5,879 nt of DNA, from assembly GCA_017629415.1 (NCBI GenBank), contig JAGBXG010000487.1:1-5879 (forward strand). The letters run 5' to 3'. A program made the position numbers and the translations under genes. The notes under the pieces were generated by a model. It was not told the origin of the DNA. It was given only the letters and a program-made list of their open reading frames with translations, and searched no databases. Positions 1-4,654 of the stretch are shown in pieces (the first letter of the stretch is position 1; the number at the start of each line of letters is the position of its first letter). Source of the stretch: Pseudomonadota bacterium (lineage in GTDB: Bacteria > Myxococcota > Bradymonadia > UBA4248).

Positions 1-595
1 CGTGCAGCAATGTGCCTGCGATAAGCCCCTGAACCACATTCAGCAAAGTCAGGCTGGCCATGGGCAATGCAAAATGCCCCAGCACAAATCCGAGTACAGT
101 TGCGGCGGCCATCGCGGCAGCAATACCGGTTGCCCGTGCGTATCCCATGCGTGGGATCAGCATCATTCCTAAGAAAAGTCCTACCGGCAGACGATGGAAC
201 AGCACGCCCAGTCCGAGCATCAAGCTGCTCGAAGGTTCTGCATCGTGGACATGCCCCATCGACAAACCGATACCGTCCAGCAAAGTATGCGTGATAATCC
301 CTGCCAAAGCCACGAACAGCAGTACTTGGGAAATTTTATTGTCTGCGTTGTCGTTATGGCCATGCGGCAGCTTATGCAGCATGACGGGAACGCCAAACCC
401 GATACAAACCGCCAAAACTCCCCAAATCCCCGATCCTTCCACGCTGTGCGGAATCAGATGCAGCAGTGTCAGCCCGATCACGGAAATGAGCACAAAGGCA
501 TCAAAAAACGAGATCAGGGAAGGTCTGGATTTAATGATGGGATAAATTCCGACCCCAACAAAAAGGGCGAGAATACTGAGAATGAGCACGAGCAT
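1..595 (-). CDS. ZIP-family metal transporter, 3' end cut by the window edge
   Basis: The reverse strand is open from an ATG at 595 to position 1, giving 198 visible residues without a stop; the C-terminus lies outside the window. The protein is strongly hydrophobic, with about six membrane segments starting at residues 3-21. ZIP hallmarks are visible: HLIPHS at 46-51 in an early helix, HTLLDG at 103-108 (the TM4 H-x3-[DE]-G pattern) and HRLPVG at 134-139 (the TM5 H-x2-P-x-G pattern). A His-rich stretch between helices (HKLPHGH, 74-80) and GHVHD (114-118) suit a metal-binding loop. ZIP proteins import Zn, Fe or Mn across the inner membrane; the substrate cannot be told here. The TM5 motif has Val where many ZIPs have Glu. 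No good Shine-Dalgarno precedes the ATG and no in-frame ATG, GTG or TTG occurs before the upstream stop near 659-661, so ATG 595 is the best start, though GTG at codon 3 is possible. Family call fairly sure, function inferred. Confidence -1.
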   Translation of the reverse strand, partial: MLVLILSILALFVGVGIYPIIKSRPSLISFFDAFVLISVIGLTLLHLIPHSVEGSGIWGVLAVCIGFGVPVMLHKLPHGHNDNADNKISQVLLFVALAGIITHTLLDGIGLSMGHVHDAEPSSSLMLGLGVLFHRLPVGLFLGMMLIPRMGYARATGIAAAMAAATVLGFVLGHFALPMASLTLLNVVQGLIAGTLLH

Positions 596-671
596 GAACG
601 GTGCGGCTTTCTGAGGTGAGCTGTTTAGCGATAAGCTTGGGATGGAGGATTGATTTATTTAAAAGGGGAAC

Positions 672-694
672 GGCTATGGCTTGCGCCATACGCC
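672..694 (+). repeat. REP-like bulged hairpin, copy 1
   Basis: Left arm GGC then TATGGC, loop TTGC, right arm GCCATA, an unpaired C, then GCC. The 26 nt from 671 to 696 are identical to copy 3. Read on the minus strand, the direction of glnA transcription, the loop is GCAA, a GNRA-type tetraloop that would make a stable RNA hairpin. It lies in the spacer after glnA and before the ZIP gene. No T-tract directly follows on the minus strand, so a classical terminator is unlikely; 3'-end protection or a dispersed REP-type element fits better. Confidence -1.
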
Positions 695-700
695 TTTTGC

Positions 701-735
701 GGCGCCGGCTATCGGCTTTGCCGATACGCCGCGCC
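701..735 (+). repeat. REP-like bulged hairpin, copy 2
   Basis: Core arms CGGC plus TATCGGC and GCCGATA, unpaired C, GCCG, around the loop TTT. A further GGCG/CGCC pairing at 701-704 and 732-735 lengthens the stem to 15 bp. The core differs from copies 1 and 3 by one extra base pair (C-G) after TAT, with both arms changed together, and the bulged C stays in place. Same orientation as copies 1 and 3. Confidence -1.
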
Positions 736-745
736 TTATGACAGG

Positions 746-780
746 AGCGCGGCTATGGCTTGCGCCATACGCCTTGCGCT
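746..780 (+). repeat. REP-like bulged hairpin, copy 3
   Basis: The core at 751-773 has the same arms and TTGC loop as copy 1, again with the unpaired C before the last GCC. The stem extends outward by AGCGC (746-750) pairing with GCGCT (776-780) across a two-base bulge. It begins about 20 nt past the glnA stop, so it would form at the 3' end of the glnA transcript. Confidence -1.
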
Positions 781-788
781 TGGTATCC

Positions 789-802
789 TCACAGGTTTGT
801 GA
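789..802. other. short inverted repeat directly after the glnA stop
   Basis: TCACA and TGTGA flank a 4-nt GGTT loop, starting at the base after the glnA stop codon. The 5-bp stem lacks a T-tract, so it is only a minor hairpin that might contribute to the mRNA 3' end together with REP-like copy 3. Confidence -1.
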
Positions 803-2230
803 TCAAAAATCTGTCCAAAGCGACTGATTTGTCACTTCATGGTGGAATACGATTTCGCCGCGTTTAATGCGGTTGCCCAAGTCTTTGGGGGAACGGTTGG
901 CAACCATACGTTTGATGGCTGCAAATTTGGCATGATTCGTTTCGCCCAAAATTTCTTTCATGACTTCGGAATGTTCAAAATACTCGATGGCATCATAAAT
1001 GTTATTCGGGAGCTTGTGCGATTCATCGGTTCTTTTGGCCGGATGAATCGCGGGGTATTCATCGAGCATGAGGTGGAGCAAAGTATAAGTCAGCAGATAG
1101 GGATTGGCATCCGGGGCAACGCTTCGGAGTTCAAAGCGCGATGTTTTTTCGTTGCCTTTGGGCAGGCGGATGATGGCCGTACGGTCATTCATGGATACGC
1201 GAATGGCGTTAGGGGCTTCATATGTCGGATCCAGACGGCGATAACTGTTGACCGAGCTGTTGGCAATCAAGCAAAAATCGTTGGCATGTTTGAGTATCTT
1301 GTCCACGCCATGCCAGCCAAATGGAGACAGAAAACCTTCGCCTTTGGGATCGTACATGAGGTTTTTGCCATGTTCGGCGATAGAAATATTGGCATGCATA
1401 CCTGAACCGTTCACTTTCATTAGCGGTTTGGGCAAGAAGCAAGCTGTCATGCCATTCATGGCTGCAATCTGACGCGCCAGGAGTTTGTAAATTTGTACTT
1501 GATCGCATGCCGTCACAGCTTCGGTACATCGATAGTTCAGCTCAAACTGGGAAGGAGCTACTTCGGGATGATCTTTTTCATTTTCAAATCCGAGTGCTCT
1601 CTGAGCTTCGGCAAAATGATCGATGAATAACTTGAGCGGCGTGTTGGGCAAGGTATGGAAGTAGCCGCCGTCCGAAACATATTTGAAGCCGACATCGGCT
1701 TGGAAATTTTGTTCGGCATCGATACCTTTGAATAAAAATCCCTCGACTTCAAAGGCGATTTTTGATTCCAGGCCTTGGGTGTAAAGATCCTGGTTATATT
1801 TTTTTAGCAATCCTCGGATATCGCCGGGATAAGGTTGATTGGCAATATCGCGTACGAGTCCGAAAACCATGACTTTACCGGGTCCGAAAATATCGCTGGG
1901 CAGCCATCGGAAGCTTCCCCAGTCGATATCCAGGCACAGATCGGATTCACGCTGTTGAGAAAATCCGTGAATGGATGAACCATCAAAAGTCAGGCTGTCA
2001 TGTGAGCGCATGAGGAATTTCTTATCATAGTCCAGCATGTGAAAACGGCCTTCAAGGTCTGAAAAACAAACCGTTACGGCTTTAAGCTGTCGCTCATCGT
2101 TCAGATATTTGAGATATTTTTCGCGCAAGACATCATCAGGCACATGATTCTGGACATCTGATTTGGCTTCCAGGTTCAGTGCTTCGAGTTCTTCGTATGG
2201 GATTTCCTTAAAATTTCTGATTTTAATCAT
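803..2230 (-). CDS. glnA: glutamine synthetase, type I (475 aa)
   Basis: Predicted to join glutamate and ammonia to make glutamine, using ATP, in the cytoplasm. Family landmarks appear in order: FDGSSIHGF at 82-90 (N-terminal beta-grasp domain, equivalent to the FDGSS segment of enterobacterial GlnA); E161/E163 in AFEVEGF (metal site); EVAPSQFEL at 223-231 with E223 and E230; NGSGMHANIS at 274-283 with H279; NSYRRLDPTYEAP at 328-340 with R332 and flap Glu E338; RFELRSVAPDANPYL at 365-379 with E367 and R369. Y412 in NNIYDAI matches the NLYDLP tyrosine that is adenylylated in GSI-beta enzymes, so such control is possible. The QFELNY wording and the short C-terminus ending SLWTDF differ from enterobacterial GlnA, so a related gamma-glutamyl ligase cannot be fully excluded. 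ATG 2230 starts the conserved reading frame but has only a weak AAGACAAG upstream. The gene stands alone, 614 nt after pyk. Confidence -1.
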   Translation of the reverse strand: MIKIRNFKEIPYEELEALNLEAKSDVQNHVPDDVLREKYLKYLNDERQLKAVTVCFSDLEGRFHMLDYDKKFLMRSHDSLTFDGSSIHGFSQQRESDLCLDIDWGSFRWLPSDIFGPGKVMVFGLVRDIANQPYPGDIRGLLKKYNQDLYTQGLESKIAFEVEGFLFKGIDAEQNFQADVGFKYVSDGGYFHTLPNTPLKLFIDHFAEAQRALGFENEKDHPEVAPSQFELNYRCTEAVTACDQVQIYKLLARQIAAMNGMTACFLPKPLMKVNGSGMHANISIAEHGKNLMYDPKGEGFLSPFGWHGVDKILKHANDFCLIANSSVNSYRRLDPTYEAPNAIRVSMNDRTAIIRLPKGNEKTSRFELRSVAPDANPYLLTYTLLHLMLDEYPAIHPAKRTDESHKLPNNIYDAIEYFEHSEVMKEILGETNHAKFAAIKRMVANRSPKDLGNRIKRGEIVFHHEVTNQSLWTDF

Positions 2231-2280
2231 ATCTTGTCTTTATGTTGTATGTTCAAAGAACCTCAGCACCTTCGATGTAT

Positions 2281-2296
2281 CGCGTGCAGTGTTCCA
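2281..2296 (-). promoter_or_regulatory. possible sigma-54-type promoter of glnA
   Basis: The minus strand reads TGGAACACTGCACGCG, which has the invariant GG-N10-GC spacing of sigma-54 promoters and a good -24 half (TGGAAC against TGGCAC). The -12 half is poor (ACGC against TTGC). It would start transcription near 2270, about 40 nt before the glnA ATG. Many proteobacterial glnA genes use sigma-54, which is the reason to mention it. A sigma-70-like alternative -10, TATCAT at 2313-2308, lies just upstream but has no good -35. Confidence -1.
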
Positions 2297-2413
2297 GATA
2301 AACTTTGATGATAACCACGGCTTTGCTGCGCAAGAACTTTGTGTCTTGTGTGCGCCGTCATGGCGAAGGGGCGCTTTTACGTGCAAAGCATCGTATTGTC
2401 ATCAGCCAAATGC

Positions 2414-2434
2414 AAAAAAAAGGCTCAGTCCTTT
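2414..2434 (-). terminator. possible intrinsic terminator in the pyk-glnA spacer
   Basis: On the minus strand AAAGG, loop ACTGAG and CCTTT form a 5-bp stem that runs into a T8 tract. This would stop transcripts arriving from pyk before the glnA promoter region. The stem is short with only two G-C pairs, so strength is uncertain; the long T-run is the best part of the evidence. Confidence -1.
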
Positions 2435-2490
2435 GGAATCCACAATAGATTTGGCGCTTTTGGTGGGTTGAACGGGGGCTGATAACTATT

Positions 2491-2568
2491 GTTTTTAGGG
2501 AAAATGGGGATCCATTTCCCCAATTTTCTTCCACGCAACATGCCACTTCGTAAGTGTTTTTGACTTTG
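2491..2568. repeat. two-hairpin module, unit A
   Basis: First of two diverged direct copies (see unit B). It has hairpin 1, TGGGGA (2505-2510), 6-nt loop, TCCCCA (2517-2522), and, exactly 29 nt further on, a small hairpin with arms AAGT and ACTT (2552-2566). Flanking AAAA and TTTT extend hairpin 1 with one bulge, so on either strand it resembles a terminator; on the minus strand it is followed by TTTTCCC. Hand alignment with unit B gives about two-thirds identity over roughly 78 nt with one gap. Confidence -1.
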
Positions 2569-2611
2569 CGTACACGTGCCTAGGAGTTCGCAATGAGGAC
2601 TTACGTTTTTT
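2549..2611 (+). other. nested inverted repeat ending in T6 on the plus strand
   Basis: CGTAAGT (2549-2555) pairs with ACTTACG (2599-2605), and inside it TTGCG (2566-2570) pairs with CGCAA (2589-2593); the outer stem is followed directly by TTTTTT at 2606-2611. This is the shape of an intrinsic terminator for plus-strand transcription, although no plus-strand gene ends here. The left arm also lies in a competing hairpin, CACTT/AAGTG (2545-2557). Could be the end of a small RNA or chance; no promoter was recognised. Confidence -1.
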
Positions 2612-2639
2612 GTAGTTTGGACAGGTACTGTTAACGATG

Positions 2640-2718
2640 GTTTTTTGAAAAGATGGGGACTTGCTTCCCCAAATATTGTTCCTGTCACATCATGTTTTGT
2701 AAGTCATTTGTGACTTTG
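2640..2718. repeat. two-hairpin module, unit B
   Basis: Second copy of the module. Hairpin 1 is TGGGGA (2654-2659), loop CTTGCT, TCCCCA (2666-2671); hairpin 2 is AAGTCA (2701-2706), loop TTTG, TGACTT (2711-2716), a perfect 6-bp stem. The spacing between the hairpins is again 29 nt. Hairpin 1 arms are identical in both units while its loop is almost fully different (1 of 6 bases shared), the pattern expected if the stem is what matters. It lies downstream of pyk, in the order B then A on the transcribed strand. Confidence -1.
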
Positions 2719-2737
2719 TTCTGCCTTGATGCTAAGG

Positions 2738-2798
2738 TGCTAAGGTTTGAACCCTCAATTCCTAGGCTCAATGGGGGCACGGAAATCGAGGGTTAGCA
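2738..2798. repeat. long imperfect hairpin downstream of pyk
   Basis: AACCCTC (2750-2756) pairs with GAGGGTT (2788-2794), extended inward by AATTCC/GGAAAT with a bulge at C2787, around an 18-nt loop that contains CCTAGG. Alternatively an outer TGCTAA (2738-2743) pairs with TTAGCA (2793-2798). The left outer arm is one of two tandem TGCTAAGG copies (2730-2737 and 2738-2745). The hairpin starts about 47 nt past the pyk stop on the transcribed strand and has no T-tract, so it may be a processing or stability structure. Confidence -1.
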
Positions 2799-2844
2799 AA
2801 ACCAAGGGGGATGATTCAGAGTGTTTTAAAATCCAGTTCGATTT

Positions 2845-4329
2845 TTAATCGACGAGAATTTTGAGGGATGGGGTCAGCGCCATGGCGTAGTCACGGAGAG
2901 TGACCAGGATGACGTAACGTCCCGCATCATCGGTATCATTATAGATTTGAGTATCTTTGAGGATGTCGGGAACATATTTCCATGGGGATTTAATAACTTC
3001 TTCTTCGACGAGCACAGGCAGGACACCCCAATAAAGGCTCATGCGTGCGCAGATGCGTTTTTCTGTACTCATGCCGATGATGGGGGCATGGGGTCTTTCT
3101 TCGGAGACCATGCGTGCGGTAGTTCCTGTTTTGGCGCAGACAGCAATGGCTTTAGCATTGAGTTCTCGAGCCATTTTTGAAGCAGATCTGGAAAGTCCTT
3201 CGAGAAGCTGATCGGCGACTTGTTCTTCGCTGTCGGCAAGTTGTTCGTGGCTGACCAGTGAGAAGAAGCGATCTGAATGTGCTTGATAACCTTCGATCAT
3301 GCGCACGATGCGATTCATGGTTTTGACGGCTTCGACGGGATATTTGCCAACCGATGTTTCACCGGAAAGCATGACGGCATCGGCGCCTGCCATGGCTGCC
3401 CAGGCAACATCGGTGACTTCTGCGCGTGTCGGTGTGCCGGCACCGATCATGGACTCGAGCATTTGGGTTGCCACGACCACAGGTTTGTTGGCACAGATTG
3501 CCAGTCTTGTCAGTTCTTTTTGGATCAGCGGAATTTCTTCGGCGGGCATTTCGACGCCGAGGTCCCCGCGAGCGATCATGATGGCATCGGAAGCATCGAG
3601 AATGGATTCGATATTTTGTACAGCTTCGGGTTTTTCGATTTTCGACATGACGGGGATATCTGCGCCATGTGCTGCAATAAATTCTTTGAGTTCGAGGACG
3701 TCTTTAGCAGAACGTACGAAAGACAGAGCGAGGTAATCGACACCGAGTTTGCAGGCGAATTCGGCATCGGCGCGATCTTTTTCCGTAAAAGATGGGGTTG
3801 AAATGTTGACGTTGGGCAAATTGATGCCTTTGCGGTCAGAAAGTTCGCCGCCGCGAATGACGGTGCAGCTGATTTCAGTGTTGTCGACGGCTTCGACACG
3901 GAGTTCACGTGTTCCGTCGGCCATGAGAATGCGATCGCCAGGTTTGACGTCTTTCGCGAGATTTTCATATTCACTGGGAATCAGGCCGGCATGGCCTTTG
4001 ACTTTGCGGACCGTGATGGTGATGCGTGAGCCTTCGACGAGCTGAATGGGGCCGTCTTCAAAGTGACCCACGCGGATTTTAGGGCCGCAGAGATCGCCGA
4101 GAATGGCGACATGGCGACCGCTTCTGGCAATTGCGGCTTTGATTTCTCTGAAATTTTGTTCGTGTGATTCGTGACTGCCGTGTGAAAAGTTCAATCTAAA
4201 GACATCCACACCGGCTTGAATCATGGCATCGAGCATTTCTGGGGTGGAACAGGCAGGGCCTTGGGTTGCCACAATCTTTGTTCGACGGAAAGAGAGCAGA
4301 TTTTCGCGAAAAGCAAGTGCTTTAGACAT
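2845..4329 (-). CDS. pyk: pyruvate kinase (494 aa)
   Basis: Catalyses phosphoenolpyruvate + ADP to pyruvate + ATP, the final glycolytic step, in the cytoplasm. The A domain starts with RRTKIVATQGPACST (15-29); RLNFSHGSHE at 45-54 gives substrate and metal-site residues R45 and N47; the B domain spans about 86-180. MSKIEKPEAV (228-237) carries catalytic K230 and E232, ARGDLGVEMP (253-262) metal ligand D256, and ATQMLESM (287-294) T288. AVMLSGETSVGKYPVEAV (318-335) closes the barrel and a C domain follows to 494. K84 in CGPKIRVG sits where K+-dependent enzymes have Glu, so K+-independent activity is predicted. The C-terminal end lacks the usual TAG-x-P-type loop seen in FBP-regulated enzymes, so its effector control is unclear. 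ATG 4329 is chosen because GGAG lies 6 nt before it; the in-frame TTG at 4341 would place that site inside the gene. Confidence -1.
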   Translation of the reverse strand: MSKALAFRENLLSFRRTKIVATQGPACSTPEMLDAMIQAGVDVFRLNFSHGSHESHEQNFREIKAAIARSGRHVAILGDLCGPKIRVGHFEDGPIQLVEGSRITITVRKVKGHAGLIPSEYENLAKDVKPGDRILMADGTRELRVEAVDNTEISCTVIRGGELSDRKGINLPNVNISTPSFTEKDRADAEFACKLGVDYLALSFVRSAKDVLELKEFIAAHGADIPVMSKIEKPEAVQNIESILDASDAIMIARGDLGVEMPAEEIPLIQKELTRLAICANKPVVVATQMLESMIGAGTPTRAEVTDVAWAAMAGADAVMLSGETSVGKYPVEAVKTMNRIVRMIEGYQAHSDRFFSLVSHEQLADSEEQVADQLLEGLSRSASKMARELNAKAIAVCAKTGTTARMVSEERPHAPIIGMSTEKRICARMSLYWGVLPVLVEEEVIKSPWKYVPDILKDTQIYNDTDDAGRYVILVTLRDYAMALTPSLKILVD

Positions 4330-4335
4330 AAGGAA

Positions 4336-4339
4336 CTCC
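4336..4339 (-). promoter_or_regulatory. pyk ribosome binding site that fixes the start
   Basis: The minus strand reads GGAG, then 6 nt, then ATG at 4329. The alternative TTG start four codons upstream overlaps this site and has no comparable Shine-Dalgarno. Confidence -1.
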
Positions 4340-4343
4340 AAAT

Positions 4344-4401
4344 AAAAAACAGTACATCCGATGGGTTATGCCTGAATATATGCGGCTGATGAGTAGTACT
4401 G
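4344..4401 (-). promoter_or_regulatory. possible attenuator-like stem in the pyk leader
   Basis: On the minus strand CAGTAC (4401-4396) pairs with GTACTG (4355-4350), which is followed at once by TTTTTT (4349-4344); the GGAG site comes 4 nt later. Inside, CATC can pair with GATG and AGCC with GGC, so the stem can be extended with bulges. A stem plus T6 in a 5' leader is the arrangement of transcription attenuators and riboswitch terminators. The outer stem is short around a long loop, so it may be weak, and no known riboswitch class was recognised. Confidence -1.
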
Positions 4402-4425
4402 GGAAATCAATAGGATGCAGAAAAC

Positions 4426-4448
4426 TTGCGAGCCTATAAAGTTCGCAA
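4426..4448. promoter_or_regulatory. inverted repeat near the predicted pyk start of transcription
   Basis: TTGCGA and TCGCAA form a perfect 6-bp inverted repeat around 11 nt (4426-4431 and 4443-4448). It sits just downstream of the proposed -10 box, where a repressor would block RNA polymerase; the same sequence could fold as a hairpin at the 5' end of the leader RNA. No known regulator motif was matched. Confidence -1.
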
Positions 4449-4449
4449 T

Positions 4450-4477
4450 ATTGTGAGTTTTAGACCTACATTGTTAA
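4450..4477 (-). promoter_or_regulatory. candidate sigma-70 promoter of pyk
   Basis: On the minus strand TTAACA (4477-4472, five of six matches to TTGACA), a 16-nt spacer, then CACAAT (4455-4450, four of six matches to TATAAT). Transcription would start near 4443, leaving a leader of about 113 nt before pyk. It is the best promoter-like pair seen in this spacer, but the -10 is imperfect. Confidence -1.
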
Positions 4478-4562
4478 AAAGTAAACAGGGAACGGTATCA
4501 GAGCTTACACAAAGTTTTTATGGGACGCTATTTATGGCGTGTCATGATAGCTGACCGCAATC

Positions 4563-4602
4563 CAAAAACAACAAACGCCGCGTATGCATTGCATAGCGGC
4601 GT
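4563..4602 (-). terminator. probable terminator of the AI-2E-family gene (bulged hairpin, copy 5)
   Basis: On the minus strand ACGCCGC plus TATGC, loop AAT, GCATA, an unpaired C and GCGGCGT give a 12-bp stem, followed by the T-rich tail TTGTTGTTTTT (4574-4564). Stem strength and tail fit an intrinsic terminator about 50 nt after the AI-2E gene stop. The architecture, with TAT/ATA and the bulged C, is the same as in the REP-like copies, though the outer and loop-side stem bases differ. Confidence -1.
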
Positions 4603-4608
4603 GATGAA

Positions 4609-4634
4609 GGCGTATGGCGCAAAGCGCCATAGCC
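4609..4634 (-). repeat. REP-like bulged hairpin, copy 4
   Basis: Minus strand: GGC plus TATGGCGC, loop TTT, GCGCCATA, unpaired C, GCC. It matches copies 1 and 3 apart from two extra stem base pairs and a different loop, and is in the opposite orientation relative to the window. It lies 6 nt from copy 5 and about 20 nt past the AI-2E gene stop. Confidence -1.
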
Positions 4635-4654
4635 GGAATGCCAAAAAGTGAAAA

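Larger units (their letters stand above)
2231..2844. other. 614-nt gene-free spacer between pyk and glnA
   Basis: Open frames here are short, lack ribosome binding sites and cross the hairpins, so no protein gene is supported. The spacer instead contains a long imperfect hairpin, duplicated modules B and A, a plus-strand stem with T6, a minus-strand stem with T8 and the likely glnA promoter. The part nearest glnA (2231-2410) shows only a small CGCC/GGCG hairpin near 2354-2366 and the promoter candidates. Confidence -1.
4330..4654. other. 325-nt spacer between the AI-2E-family gene and pyk
   Basis: Holds hairpin copies 4 and 5, then the pyk promoter, inverted repeat and leader. Between 4478 and 4562 only weak short palindromes were seen (for example GTCA/TGAC near 4540-4554). 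No protein gene is supported. Confidence -1.

Noticed and set aside
60..619. Overlapping plus-strand open frames (161, 75 and 141 codons)
   Set aside because: They are antisense to the hydrophobic, motif-bearing ZIP-like frame and show no recognisable protein features.
671..780. The three hairpins as a CRISPR array
   Set aside because: Repeats are only about 26 nt, spacing is uneven, one copy differs in sequence, and related copies occur elsewhere inverted.
2564..2585. AGGCACGTGTACGCAA on the minus strand as a sigma-54 promoter
   Set aside because: The GG-to-GC spacing is 9 rather than the strict 10, and it lies over 330 nt before glnA.
2358..2688. Minus-strand open frames of 62 and 87 codons in the pyk-glnA spacer
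   Set aside because: No Shine-Dalgarno, no recognisable protein features, and they cross the inverted repeats, which explain the sequence better.
2738..2765. GGTTTGAACCC resembling a tRNA T-arm
   Set aside because: The T-stem has a mismatch and no acceptor, D-arm or anticodon arm can be placed at the right distances.
2231..2844. CsrA-titrating RNA of the CsrB type (several GGA motifs)
   Set aside because: The number of GGA triplets is about what is expected by chance for this length, and they are not regularly placed in hairpin loops.
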